Source of the DNA: JADMIH01 sp036399775
Lineage (GTDB): Bacteria; Chloroflexota; Chloroflexia; QHBQ01; JADMIH01
DNA length: 64,000 nucleotides
Assembly: GCA_036399775.1 (NCBI GenBank)
Contig: DASWMJ010000085.1
Coordinates: 1-64,000 of the forward strand
Direction of reading: 5' to 3'
Made by a program: the position numbers and the translations under genes. Shown in pieces: positions 43,814 to 53,902 of the stretch; positions within the stretch are counted from its first letter, which is position 1, and each line of letters opens with the position of its first letter. The notes beneath the pieces are model-generated. The model made no database searches. It worked only from the letters and a program-made list of their open reading frames with translations, and was not told where the DNA came from.

Positions 43814-46800
43814 TTAGGGAGTCTGGCAAGCAGGGAAGAAGGTGTTAGCCACTATCTTCGACGCCTGTCCCCTTGTCACGTTGTTGGAGGGGCGGAAGTA
43901 CGGCTTGTTGTCGCTGCCGCAAGGTTCGCCTGGCCCTCCACATGGGTAGCCTCCCATCACGTTCAGGGAGGATAGCTGCTCTATCCATACGTAGAACGTG
44001 CTGTCCGGCTCAACGTCCGCGTACCTCTGGCCTGTGGGTGTGCCGGTTACGCCCTTAGCAGAAGCTACTATTTTGGCTAGCTGCCCCCTCGTGGCGTTGG
44101 CGTTGGGCCTGAAGTATGGCTTGCTGGGCGTGCCGCACGGCTCGGAAGGCACGGTCCCGCAGGGGTAGCCTCCCATGTGGCCCCTCATGCTCAGCCTGTT
44201 TATCCAGGCGTAGAAGGTATTGTTGGGAGGCACATCCTCATATATCTGCGCGCCTGGGTTCTCATTGAAGCCTGCCGCGTTGGAGACTACCTTGGCTATC
44301 TGACCCCTGGTTATGTCGTTGTTGGGGCGGAATGTGCCGTCGGAGTAACCGCCCAGGATGCCCCGGCACGCAAGGCACTTGATGTTTGCGTAGAAGGTGT
44401 TGGTATTGGGCACATCCGTGAACGTTATAGCGCATGCTGTGGCTGTAGCAGCCACAGATGTACTTGTGGGTTCCCCAGGCGTGCCGCTAGGCATCGCGGT
44501 GGATGTGGAGGTGGCAGCTATGGATGTGTCAGTGGCTACACCCGTAACTGTGCCGGTAGCTGCACTTGTGGGCGTCTGCGTAGCTATAGTTGTGCCTGTG
44601 GCTATGCTGGTCGCCGAACCAATGGCTGTCGAGCTAGCCACCGTAGTCGCCGTTCGCGTAGCTGTAACGGTAGTTACGCTCGTGGGCGTGCCCGTCGTTC
44701 CGGCAGGTACGCAATTGTTCCGCAGCACGGACACATTGTCTGAGCCTGCATTTACCGCAGCTATGTCCAGTGCGCCGTCCACGTTGTAGTCACCCACTGT
44801 AAGGTCGAACGGGCTTGAGCCAGCAGGGAAGTTAGCGGGCGATCCAAATCCACCCGTGCCATTGCCGAACATGACCACCACGCCTGACGGGAAGTTCCCG
44901 GTCAGGGCAACGTCGTCACGTCCGTCCCGGTTGAAGTCTGCCACTACTATTGACGAGCCTGCGCCTTGAGCGGGGAAGCTGGTAGGCGCACCGAAGCTAC
45001 CCGTGCCGTTGCCGAGCAGAACCGACACCGTGTTCGAGCCGGAGTTCGTCACTACCAGGTCGAGGTGCCCGTCTCCATTGAATTCACCCGTCGCTATAGC
45101 GTTTGGGCTATTACCCCCTGAAAAGCTCGTAGGCGCTCCAAACCCGCCCGTGCCGTTGCCGAGCAGCACCGACACTCCACTTACGGTGCCGGTGTTAGCA
45201 ACGGCCACGTCCAGGTTGTTGTCGTGGTTGAAGTCCCCCAGCGTCAGCGAGGCGGGGTCGTCCCCTGCGGGGTAGGTGGTGCCCGCTCCGAACCCGCCCG
45301 TCCCATTACCCAAGAGCACCGATATAGTGTCTCCACCCAGGTTCGCCGTCACCAGGTCAGGGTTGGTGTCGGCATTCACGTCTGCGAGCCTGATCTCGTA
45401 GGGTAAGAATGCTCCTGAAGCGTAGGGGATAGGCGAGCCGAAGCCCCCCGTCCCGTTCCCCAGGAGCACCGTAACGGCCCCGTTGGCCCCGGTGCTGGAC
45501 ACAACAAGGTCGGGGTTGGCGTCATGGTTCAAGTCTCCCGACACAATGGCGAGCGGCCCTTTACCTATCGTTATATTAGTGGGTGTTCCAAAGCCGCCCG
45601 TGCCGTTATTCAGCAGGATAGATATATTTTCTGATGCGTTATTCGCCGTAGCCAGGTCTGGCTTGCCGTCCCGGTTGAAATCTCCGGTAGTTATCGCGCT
45701 GGGCTGGTCCCCCACGCCGTAGTTCACGGCTGGACTGAAGCTAGGCGCGCTGCACCCGACTGCTGTTGGCGTGGCAGTCGCCGTCGGCTGCCCGCAGGTG
45801 TTCAGCAACACGGAGACGGTGCCGTTGCTCGCGCTCGTGGCGACAAGGTCGGGTTTGCCGTCGTTATTCAGGTCGCCAGCCGCCACCGAGTAGACTGTCG
45901 AGCCTACCGTGAAGTTCACAGCCGGGTTGAAGCCCCCGGTGCCGTTGCCGAGCAGCACGGACACGCTAGAAGAGAACGCGTTCGCCGTCGCCAGGTCGGG
46001 GTGGGTATCATTGTTGAAGTCCGCCGTTACGACGGTGTACGGGGTATTATCTACCGCGTAATGGGTGGCTGCCGCGAACCCACCCGTGCCGTTGCCGAGC
46101 AACACCGACACGTTGTCGGAGTTGTTGTTCGCCGTTGCCAGGTCGAGGTTATTGTCGTGGTTGAAGTCCGCGACCGTCACGTACCGGGGGTTGTCCCCAA
46201 CCGCGAAGTTGGTGGGAGCGCCGAAACTGCCCGCGCCGTTGCCGAGCAGCAGGGACACCGTATCGTCGCCCGCGTTGCCTACGACCAGGTCGAGGTTGTT
46301 GTCCTCATTGAAGTCGCCTATATCTACCGAGTCGGCGTTGTTGCCCGCCGTAAAGTTCGTGCGCGCGCCGAAGCCGCCGGTGCCGTTCCCCAGCAGCACG
46401 GAGACTACGTTGGCGAAGCTGTTAGCTACCGCCAGATCGGGCTTGTTGTCCTCGTTGAAGTCGCCCACCGCGACGGACCTGGTATCGCTCTCCACTTCGT
46501 AATTAACGGCTGCACTGAAGCCGCCAGCGCCGTTGCCGAGCAAGACCGACACATTGTTGGACAGAAAGTTGGCTACCACGAGGTCGGTCTTTCCATCCAC
46601 GTTGAAGTCGCCCATTGCTACGTTGGAAGGGCCGGTGCCTACGGGGTAGCTGGTGGGCGCGCCGAAGGTGCCGTTCCCATTGCCGAGCAATATGAGCAGA
46701 TTGCCGGAGTTATAGTCTGCTACGGCGAGGTCCGGGTTGCTGTCGGCGTTGAAGTTCCCTATGACTACGCCCACAGGGTTTATGCCTGCCGGGAAGCTGG

Positions 46801-46969
46801 TAGGCGCGCTGAAGCTGGGTACCGCACATGCGCCTGCCGGAATGGCGGCAGCCGATGAGCTTGTCACCAACCCCGACAAGCCCATTCCAACGGCCAGCAT
46901 GCCGAGCATGACAAAGAGCGCCCCTTTAATGGCTCTGCGCCTGGAGGAAGGCTGTAACGTACTATTCAT
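43814..46969 (-). CDS. S-layer-anchored surface protein with 14 FG-GAP repeats
   Basis: 1051 residues. Signal peptide, then seven FG-GAP/VCBS repeats (each about 48 residues with GDFNxDxxPDLxxAN and VSVLLGNGTGGFG), a short Thr/Ala linker with a Cys, and seven more repeats. Two groups of seven suggest two seven-bladed propellers, with Ca-binding DxNxDxxxD loops in most blades. A Thr/Ser/Ala-rich stretch of about 95 residues, probably glycosylated, leads to three SLH domains (FTDVPNTNTFYANIKCLACRGI, GGYSDGTFRPNNDITRGQ). It should be held on the cell surface and bind glycans or proteins. AAAGGAG precedes the ATG. Confidence 0.92.
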   Translation of the reverse strand: MNSTLQPSSRRRAIKGALFVMLGMLAVGMGLSGLVTSSSAAAIPAGACAVPSFSAPTSFPAGINPVGVVIGNFNADSNPDLAVADYNSGNLLILLGNGNGTFGAPTSYPVGTGPSNVAMGDFNVDGKTDLVVANFLSNNVSVLLGNGAGGFSAAVNYEVESDTRSVAVGDFNEDNKPDLAVANSFANVVSVLLGNGTGGFGARTNFTAGNNADSVDIGDFNEDNNLDLVVGNAGDDTVSLLLGNGAGSFGAPTNFAVGDNPRYVTVADFNHDNNLDLATANNNSDNVSVLLGNGTGGFAAATHYAVDNTPYTVVTADFNNDTHPDLATANAFSSSVSVLLGNGTGGFNPAVNFTVGSTVYSVAAGDLNNDGKPDLVATSASNGTVSVLLNTCGQPTATATPTAVGCSAPSFSPAVNYGVGDQPSAITTGDFNRDGKPDLATANNASENISILLNNGTGGFGTPTNITIGKGPLAIVSGDLNHDANPDLVVSSTGANGAVTVLLGNGTGGFGSPIPYASGAFLPYEIRLADVNADTNPDLVTANLGGDTISVLLGNGTGGFGAGTTYPAGDDPASLTLGDFNHDNNLDVAVANTGTVSGVSVLLGNGTGGFGAPTSFSGGNSPNAIATGEFNGDGHLDLVVTNSGSNTVSVLLGNGTGSFGAPTSFPAQGAGSSIVVADFNRDGRDDVALTGNFPSGVVVMFGNGTGGFGSPANFPAGSSPFDLTVGDYNVDGALDIAAVNAGSDNVSVLRNNCVPAGTTGTPTSVTTVTATRTATTVASSTAIGSATSIATGTTIATQTPTSAATGTVTGVATDTSIAATSTSTAMPSGTPGEPTSTSVAATATACAITFTDVPNTNTFYANIKCLACRGILGGYSDGTFRPNNDITRGQIAKVVSNAAGFNENPGAQIYEDVPPNNTFYAWINRLSMRGHMGGYPCGTVPSEPCGTPSKPYFRPNANATRGQLAKIVASAKGVTGTPTGQRYADVEPDSTFYVWIEQLSSLNVMGGYPCGGPGEPCGSDNKPYFRPSNNVTRGQASKIVANTFFPACQTP

Positions 46970-47083
46970 CGAATCTCCTTTACGGTATTAGAAATGCGGG
47001 AGGCACGGTTTAAGGCAGTATGCTCGCATACACCCAGCTTAAATACGGGGGCGGTTACAGTGTCTTCTCATGCAAAACGAGTA

Positions 47084-48199
47084 TCAATGGCAAGTCCCAC
47101 TGCCGGAGTCGGTGAATCTTCCGCGCTCTGTAGCTATAAACTCCCATTGGTAGCTGCTTGCGTTCAAGGTAAGTTTCAGGACGCCGTAGGCTTTGTCGCT
47201 GGCGGCTTCCCGGTTCGCGTTGGGTTTCTCGATATCGTACAGACTCTTGCCGCCCGTGCCCACCACGAACTGGCGAATGCCTCTTGCCGGATCTGCTTTG
47301 CCTGCGGGGTCCTGGGGTGTGTATCGCTGGTAGTTGTGGTCGTGCCCTGACATCACAATCTCCGCACCCGCACCGTATAGCGCCTGCCAGAGTGGGCTTA
47401 TCTCCTGGTTGTTGTCGTGTTTGCCCGAAGTGAAGCGTGGGTGGTGCCAGTAAGCCAGCGTACAGTGAGCCGGGTTCGCCGCCAGGTCATCCTTGAGCCA
47501 CCGCACCTGCTTAGAGTCCTCCCCGCAACCGCCGATGGACTTGCAATTGCTGTTGAGGACCACGATATGCCACGCGCCCAGGTCGTAGCTGTAGTACCCC
47601 TCTCCTTGCTTGCCCACGACCTCACCGAAATAGCTGAAGTAAGATTTGGCATCCGAAGTCCGGTAGTCGTGGTTGCCCGGCGCGGGCCGCGTGCGCGCCT
47701 TGTGACGGCCCCAGGTCGGCTCGTAGCATTCTTTGTACTCGCTTGAGCTCCCCTCGTCGTAGGCATTGTCGCCAAGCGTAAAGACCGTCCCGGCGATGCC
47801 GTCAAGCAGTTTAGCCGTCTTCTCGTCCTGGTCGGAGTCGCACGATGCTATATCTCCCGCTCCCACCAGCACCGCACTTTCCTCGCCCGTTGGCGCAAGG
47901 GTTGGCGTGGGGTCAGATGCGGTATCTCCCCTCTCCGGGGTATCTGTTTGCTTAGGCCTCGGAGTATTTGCTGCCGCCGCAGTTGGCCGGGCAGTATCCT
48001 CCGGCGCAGCATCTTGCGTGGTTCTCGCAGGCGTGTCCGGTGTGGCTACGGCTTCCCGCGCGGCTGGGGGGCCAGGTGTGGGAGCTTGCGGCAAGCCGGA
48101 GAGGCTGGACGATGAGCAGGCCGCCAGCAACGTGACTGCCGCGCACGCAAGGCATATTTTGGCGGCTCTTGCCGCTGCTGGTAGTAGTTGAGTTGGCAT
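47084..48199 (-). CDS. Secreted metallophosphoesterase lipoprotein
   Basis: 371 residues. Signal peptide with lipobox LLAACSS, a Pro/Thr-rich spacer of 80 residues, then a calcineurin-like phosphoesterase domain: GAGDIASC, LGDNAYDEGS, GNHDYRTS and MSGHDHNYQRYTP. These are the metal ligands of the purple-acid-phosphatase-like group. It should hydrolyse phosphate esters outside the cell. AAGGAG lies just before the ATG. It precedes the SLH protein gene by about 115 nt. Confidence 0.9.
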   Translation of the reverse strand: MPTQLLPAAARAAKICLACAAVTLLAACSSSSLSGLPQAPTPGPPAAREAVATPDTPARTTQDAAPEDTARPTAAAANTPRPKQTDTPERGDTASDPTPTLAPTGEESAVLVGAGDIASCDSDQDEKTAKLLDGIAGTVFTLGDNAYDEGSSSEYKECYEPTWGRHKARTRPAPGNHDYRTSDAKSYFSYFGEVVGKQGEGYYSYDLGAWHIVVLNSNCKSIGGCGEDSKQVRWLKDDLAANPAHCTLAYWHHPRFTSGKHDNNQEISPLWQALYGAGAEIVMSGHDHNYQRYTPQDPAGKADPARGIRQFVVGTGGKSLYDIEKPNANREAASDKAYGVLKLTLNASSYQWEFIATERGRFTDSGSGTCH

Positions 48200-48289
48200 C
48201 TCATCTCCTTATCCATGACGTCTGCTGAGCAAAGACGAGACTCTTATGGCCTGGTTATAAGTAACAGGCAAGGAAAGTGCGCCGCGATC

Positions 48290-50734
48290 TCAACCCGGCT
48301 GAGCGGCAACCGCAAGTCTTGTGGGCCGCGTTGCTACCCTCGTGTTGAGGAGGTGGGCGCATTCTTCCTCGGCCATCTCCAAGAGTGCCTGAGTGGACCG
48401 GCGACGCTCCGGGAAGAGTGTGCTGAGGTGGACGTGCCGCACAAGCGTAAGGGCGGTGTATACCTTTATGGCGTGGCGGACGCCTTCTCCGTGAAGCTCG
48501 ATGAACCTCTCCTCGAAAGCCTCTTCCTGGTGCCTCAAAGCATGGGGGTCGCCCAGCGAGCGGATGCTCTGCTCTCTCATGTGCCCCAGGAAGTTGCCCG
48601 CGTCCAGCGCGGGGTCGCCTTCGCAGTAGAGGTCGAAGTCCAGCAAGTAGAGGCGATCTCCGTCCACTATTACCTGGTCGGCGTAAAAGTCTCGGTGGAT
48701 GCCCGTGCGTGCGGACCTCGGAAGGGATGCTCCTATCCGGTCGCAGGCGTTGAGCAGCCGTTCGATACGTTGTGCCCAACCAGGTTCTCCCTGGGCAACG
48801 ATGGGCAGGCGCTCGTGCAGGATGCGTAACTCATCCCTCATGGTGTGGCGGCGCTCCGGCCTCACGCCGGCATTGTGCAGCTTATGGAGGGCGGATGCTA
48901 TTCGCCCTGCGAGCGCCTCACCGCCAGGTTCCGGGAGGAGTCGCGTTGCCGGGCTGCCCTCTACTTTGCGGTGGAGCCACATCTGGAACTCCGGCACGAC
49001 CCCAACCGGCTCCGGTACCGACGATATGCCGTCCGCGCTGTCGTCCCTGAAGCCTGCTTGCCACAGGGCGGATACAGTTTGATACGTGGACTTGTCGAGG
49101 CCGCGCGCCCGCGCCTTCCCTACCAGGGTTATCAACTCGGCGGGAGCGCCCGGCTTCTCGATTGCCACGTCGTACTCGACCAGGCAGCGCCTTCCCGGTT
49201 TGTGCCTCACCACGCGAATATCAAGAATAGAGAGTTGGCCCGTGGGTCCGGCGAGCCGCGAGAGGCGACGCCTGAACTGCATATGAACGTCGAGCGGGTT
49301 GAGCGCCTGCGCCATGAAAGGCATCGTCGGGTCGGCGGCAACATTGAACGGGTCTATAACCGGCACGCTCGAAAGCGTGGCGCGCTCTAGTTGTGGCAGC
49401 GCATGCTCTCGTGTCTGTGCCAGGTTGAAACTACGCTTTACAAAGGAAGACTCGACTCGCTCCATTATCGCCTCGGCCCGCGCTATGGTAGCCTCTATGC
49501 CTTGCGGCCAATCTCTCTGTAGGTTGCGAAAGGGGTGTGGGGCCAGCTTTAGCAGCCCTGCCGCCGTGTACAACCCAACACGCTCATATGGAGAGTGCCT
49601 CGTCGCGGAGGCGTAGCCTTCCAGCAAAGCGTGACTCAGGGGCGCTACCCGGTCGGATGGCACGTTCCGGCGCAGCGCACCTCGCTCAAGGTGAGCTGTG
49701 AATAGCCCCAAATCCGCCGCCGGGTCGCCCGCGGAAGCCGCATCGAAGTCGAGGATCACCACGCTATCGCCGTCAAGTAGCACCTGCTTGGCGTAGAAGT
49801 CGCCGTGAATGGGTGAATACAGGGGCGGCTCCTGCATCAACATGCCCGCGAGTTTCCTGGCGAGACCCTGGATGCGCCCGGCGAGATGCGGGCACAGGAA
49901 CGAGAGGCCAGCCGCCACCGAAAGGAGCGTGGACGCCTCGGCCTCTCGCGTGAGGGGTGCCAGCTTTGCCACAGGCTGAGAGTGCCCTTCCGCCAGCGCA
50001 ACCCCAACGCGCCTCACTGCGGCCAGGTCAAGACTGCGATCAGATAGGGCTTCGCTCAGCAGGCGGCCCTGCATCCACTCGAAGGCCAGGATGTTGTGCC
50101 GGTCGGAATGGCCCACGCGCCTGGGCACGTTCAGCAGGTCGCGTGACTTAAACGCTCGCACGTTGGCCTTTGCCTCCTGGTAACCCGTCTCCGTATAAAG
50201 TTTGAGCACAGCCGCAGGACCGTCCTCGGTCACCAATTGCGTGACGTAGCGCCGTTCGGGCTTGTACCGGATGCTGCGTATAGTGCCTTCCCACAGGTCT
50301 GGGCGATTAGAAAAAATGCGGCGCAATAGAGCTTGCCAGGCACTCTCATTTCCTAGACGCGCGAGCGTCTTAAGCTCACTGTCGTTGGGGAAGATTGAGA
50401 CAGTTATTGAGTGCTTATCGAGCACGATGCGCCCCGGCCCAAGTGGGCTTGCTACACTGGCTTGTTCTCGTGCCTTATCCAGTTGGTCCCTGGCGTCGGC
50501 CCGGTGCCCCTTGGCGTAGGCCGCTACCTTCACACCATCTATTTCCAGCGCATACCCGACCAGGCAATTCATACCGGGTTTATACCTGATATAGGCAGGG
50601 TGGGCCGCGCTCAGTCCGCTATCCGGCAGGCGCGATCTCAAGGCAGCCAGGAACGCATCGGGGTCGAGTAATACGCCCAGGCCCGGTATCGCGGTGTCCC
50701 GCCCGACAAGGTCGGCATCATAGGTTGAAAGCAC
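48290..50734 (-). CDS. Protein with two tandem APH-type phosphotransferase domains
   Basis: 814 residues from the GTG at 50734, preferred because AGGAG lies upstream and this avoids the overlap with the ABC-WD40 gene. Each half has an aminoglycoside/choline-kinase fold: HGDFYAKQVLLDGDSVVILDFDAA in the first and HRDFYADQVIVDGDRLYLLDFDLY in the second, both with catalytic Asp, Asn-equivalent Gln and metal Asp. Two complete kinases in one chain are unusual. With three glycosyltransferases and an exporter in the same operon it may phosphorylate a sugar moiety. Confidence 0.8.
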   Translation of the reverse strand: MLSTYDADLVGRDTAIPGLGVLLDPDAFLAALRSRLPDSGLSAAHPAYIRYKPGMNCLVGYALEIDGVKVAAYAKGHRADARDQLDKAREQASVASPLGPGRIVLDKHSITVSIFPNDSELKTLARLGNESAWQALLRRIFSNRPDLWEGTIRSIRYKPERRYVTQLVTEDGPAAVLKLYTETGYQEAKANVRAFKSRDLLNVPRRVGHSDRHNILAFEWMQGRLLSEALSDRSLDLAAVRRVGVALAEGHSQPVAKLAPLTREAEASTLLSVAAGLSFLCPHLAGRIQGLARKLAGMLMQEPPLYSPIHGDFYAKQVLLDGDSVVILDFDAASAGDPAADLGLFTAHLERGALRRNVPSDRVAPLSHALLEGYASATRHSPYERVGLYTAAGLLKLAPHPFRNLQRDWPQGIEATIARAEAIMERVESSFVKRSFNLAQTREHALPQLERATLSSVPVIDPFNVAADPTMPFMAQALNPLDVHMQFRRRLSRLAGPTGQLSILDIRVVRHKPGRRCLVEYDVAIEKPGAPAELITLVGKARARGLDKSTYQTVSALWQAGFRDDSADGISSVPEPVGVVPEFQMWLHRKVEGSPATRLLPEPGGEALAGRIASALHKLHNAGVRPERRHTMRDELRILHERLPIVAQGEPGWAQRIERLLNACDRIGASLPRSARTGIHRDFYADQVIVDGDRLYLLDFDLYCEGDPALDAGNFLGHMREQSIRSLGDPHALRHQEEAFEERFIELHGEGVRHAIKVYTALTLVRHVHLSTLFPERRRSTQALLEMAEEECAHLLNTRVATRPTRLAVAAQPG

Positions 50735-50789
50735 GCTTATTTCTCCTGTCGCGCCCTGTTCCGGGCATTCTAATCCAATAGTCGGGTGC

Positions 50790-53700
50790 CTATCGCCATA
50801 GCCACACGGTATCGTCGGCTGTGCTGGTGGCGAGGGTTTTGCCATCGGGCGACCAGGCGACGGTAAGCACCATCGCTGCCGGGTGGGTCAGGACTGCGGC
50901 GGACGTGCCGTCCGGGTTCCATAGCCTGGCCGTCCTGTCACCCGCCGACGCGAGCGTGCTGCCATCGGGCGACCACGCGACGCTGTTTACAAATTCGGTG
51001 TGCCCGGAGAGGGTAGCCAGGGCATCGCCGGACGCGCTCCACAAGCGCACGGTCTTGTCGTTGGACCCGGACGCCAGTATCTTGCCGTCGGGCGACCACG
51101 CCAGGCAGTAGACTTCGCTATCGTGCCCGTACAGCGTCTTTATAAGCGTGCCGTCGGCTCGCCACAGGCGCACGCTCCTGTCGTTGGAGCCTGCCGCCAG
51201 GGTCGAGCCGTCCGGCGACCAGCGCAGGCTCGTAATCGCGTTGGCCCCACCCTGTAGATAGGTTACCTTCTCGCTATAGGGACCCCACAAGAAGAGGTCT
51301 AGCCCGGTAGAGACGGAAGCCAGCGTCTTGCCGTCGGGCATCCATGCGAAGCTGGACGATAGGCCGCTATCGTGCTCAAGCAGCGCGACGGGCTTGCCTT
51401 CCGCGCTCCACAGCCGCACCGTCCTGTCCGCGCCGCCCGATGCCAGGGTCTGCCCGTCGGGCGACCATGATACGTTGAATACCTCTGCCTTGTGGCCTTT
51501 GAGGGTTGCTACCTTCCCGGTTTGCGTGTCCAGGATGCGCACGGACCTATCCATAGAGCCGAGCGCAAGCCTCCGGTTGTCGGGTGACCATGCAGTCGCG
51601 ACTACGCCGGTTAGCTCGCCGGAGAAAGTGACGACGCTTCTACCCTCTATGGTCGTGCTGCCCATACGGGCTTGTGCCGTCTCGATGGGCGGCACGGCGG
51701 CGACCTGCGTGGGGAGGATTATGCTTGTGATAGGAGTATTCTGTGCCGGTGTGCTCGGCACAGACACCGTTTTTGCCCCGAGCACGCCTACGCCCGTGCC
51801 TGTCGCAACGGCAAGCACCACAACGGCTGCCAGTATAGCCCCCAGGCCACCAGCCAGTGTCCATCGCCTGCTTAGATGCCGGGGGTTGGCCGTTTGCGAA
51901 ACGTAAGGAGGCAATGCGGCCAACACTTCTGCATCCTGTGTAGGCGGATTCAGGCTCTTCTCTTTGTCACCATCCTGGCCGTCAGGCCATGCCGTATCAT
52001 GCCTGCCTGAAAGCTCCAATGTAGCCAGCACGATCTGGTGCTCTTTCCGAGTTGTTCTTGTTGAAGGTACCATGTGATGCACCCCATCTTCCCTGGCGGT
52101 GGTCTTCACGGTGTATATTTGCCGGTGGAGGCGACCACCCTTTAGCAATTCGTTGTAAGAGCCTTGCTCGACGATGCGGCCATTCTCCAGGACCATGACC
52201 GTATCCGCGAATTGGGCGTGGGCCAATTTGTGCGTGATGAGAAAGGTCGTGCGCCCAACCATTAGGCGTTGAAGGGCCTCCATCACGGCCCGCTCGTTCT
52301 CTTCATCAAGTCCGGTGGTCGGCTCGTCCAGTATCAAGATTGGCGCACGGCGTATCGCGGCGCGGGCTATGGCTATGCGCTGGCGCTGGCCGTTCGAGAG
52401 GGTCGAGCCACGCTCGCCCAATATCGTATCGTAGCCTTCCGGTAGCGCCTCGATGAAATCGTGGGCGTTGGCGAGGCGGGCGGCAGCTATTATCTCTTCA
52501 TCGGTGGCTTGGGGCGCTCCGTAAGCGATGTTGTCGCGTGCGCTTGCCGCGAAGAGGACAGTATCCTGCATTACCACCCCGACCTGAGCGCGCAGGGAAT
52601 CGAGCGTGTAGTCGCGTATATCACGCCCATCAATTTTGACCGACCCGGTAGAGGGGTCATACAGACGCAAGATCATGCCTACGAGCGTGGACTTGCCGTT
52701 ACCCGAAGGGCCGACCAGGGCGACGCACCGGCCCGGCTCTATATTGAGGTTGATGTCCCGCAAGACCGGGTGGCCCGGCTCGTATGCGAAGCTGACGTTC
52801 TCGAACGCGACGGCTCCACGCAAAGCAGGTGCGGGCCTTGCATTGGGCAGGTCTTGCACGTCAGGCTCACGGTCAAGGAGGTCCAGCACGCGCTCACCCG
52901 CGGCGGTGGCCTTCGCCAGCCTGCCCGTGTACTTGGCGAAGTCGCGCACGGGTTTGAAGGCATTTTTCAGGTAAGTGAGGAATACCAGCAGGTCGCCCGG
53001 CGTGAGTGACTTGTTCATCACGAGGGTAGCACCGTACCACAGCACGAGGCCGGTAGAGACGGCTATCAGCACGTCAACCGTGCGCTCAAGGCTGGCCGAC
53101 AGCTTACTGGCCTTCGCGTCCTGCTTGAGACTCTCTTTATTCTGGCTGAAGAAGGAGGCAGACAGGATATTTTCAAGGGAGAGCGCCTGCACTATCTTGA
53201 TAGCGCCCAACGACTCCGAGGCGGTAGCGGCCATAGCGCCTTCCCGCTTGCGCTGTTTGCGGGCGGCGTCCTGGATGCGCTTGGTCAGGCGCATGGTTGA
53301 GAGCCAGAAGAGAGGCACCGTCACCAGCGCGAGCAGGGTAAGCTGCCAGTTGAGCCACGCCATCAAGCCTACCATGCCAAGCAGTATCAACCCGTGAGCG
53401 ACGAGCGGCAGAAGGGCTGTAATAGCCACATCCTTCAATTGGCTCACGTCGCTGATTACACGCACGACCAGGTCGCCACCCCGCGCCTTTGTGTGGAAGG
53501 AGAGAGATAGACGCTGCATATGTGCGTAAAGATCGCTACGCACGCGGGTCAGCACGCGGTTGCCCACCATCGCAAAGCCGACTGTATTTATGTACGCGGC
53601 AAGCGCCCTGAGCGCGGTAATAGCGACGACCGCCACGGCAGATGCTATCAGGAGCGTGGAGGGGTCGAGCTTATCGAGAAAAGGCACACCGGAGGGATTA

Positions 53701-53900
53701 CTGGCAGGGTTGCTTGCGAGCACGCTGTCAAACACGAACTTCAACGGCCAGGGTTCGAGCAGGCGCAGCCCTACCTCCGCGAGCAGGGCGAGCAGCGAAG
53801 TAGCTATCAGCCTGCGCTCTTTGCGTAGGTGCGGCCAGAACCGCCGGGCGATGCGCGACAGGCCCGGTATGCTCTTGGTAAGCGCTTCGTTATGTGCCAC
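50790..53900 (-). CDS. ABC exporter fused to a seven-bladed WD40 propeller
   Basis: 1036 residues. Residues 1-330 are a six-span exporter domain. Residues 365-600 are the nucleotide-binding domain: Walker A GPSGNGKST at 397-405, signature LSNGQ at 501-505, Walker B ILILDEP at 521-527, switch His557. After a charged linker a seventh span lies at about 681-706, then a Pro/Thr stretch, then seven WD40 repeats from 755 to the end, each with AWSPDGxxLASGSxDxTVRLW. The extra span would place the propeller outside the membrane. It is read as a single frame with no break. It starts 2 nt after the glycosyltransferase stop. Confidence 0.9.
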   Translation of the reverse strand: MAHNEALTKSIPGLSRIARRFWPHLRKERRLIATSLLALLAEVGLRLLEPWPLKFVFDSVLASNPASNPSGVPFLDKLDPSTLLIASAVAVVAITALRALAAYINTVGFAMVGNRVLTRVRSDLYAHMQRLSLSFHTKARGGDLVVRVISDVSQLKDVAITALLPLVAHGLILLGMVGLMAWLNWQLTLLALVTVPLFWLSTMRLTKRIQDAARKQRKREGAMAATASESLGAIKIVQALSLENILSASFFSQNKESLKQDAKASKLSASLERTVDVLIAVSTGLVLWYGATLVMNKSLTPGDLLVFLTYLKNAFKPVRDFAKYTGRLAKATAAGERVLDLLDREPDVQDLPNARPAPALRGAVAFENVSFAYEPGHPVLRDINLNIEPGRCVALVGPSGNGKSTLVGMILRLYDPSTGSVKIDGRDIRDYTLDSLRAQVGVVMQDTVLFAASARDNIAYGAPQATDEEIIAAARLANAHDFIEALPEGYDTILGERGSTLSNGQRQRIAIARAAIRRAPILILDEPTTGLDEENERAVMEALQRLMVGRTTFLITHKLAHAQFADTVMVLENGRIVEQGSYNELLKGGRLHRQIYTVKTTAREDGVHHMVPSTRTTRKEHQIVLATLELSGRHDTAWPDGQDGDKEKSLNPPTQDAEVLAALPPYVSQTANPRHLSRRWTLAGGLGAILAAVVVLAVATGTGVGVLGAKTVSVPSTPAQNTPITSIILPTQVAAVPPIETAQARMGSTTIEGRSVVTFSGELTGVVATAWSPDNRRLALGSMDRSVRILDTQTGKVATLKGHKAEVFNVSWSPDGQTLASGGADRTVRLWSAEGKPVALLEHDSGLSSSFAWMPDGKTLASVSTGLDLFLWGPYSEKVTYLQGGANAITSLRWSPDGSTLAAGSNDRSVRLWRADGTLIKTLYGHDSEVYCLAWSPDGKILASGSNDKTVRLWSASGDALATLSGHTEFVNSVAWSPDGSTLASAGDRTARLWNPDGTSAAVLTHPAAMVLTVAWSPDGKTLATSTADDTVWLWR

Positions 53901-53902
53901 CT

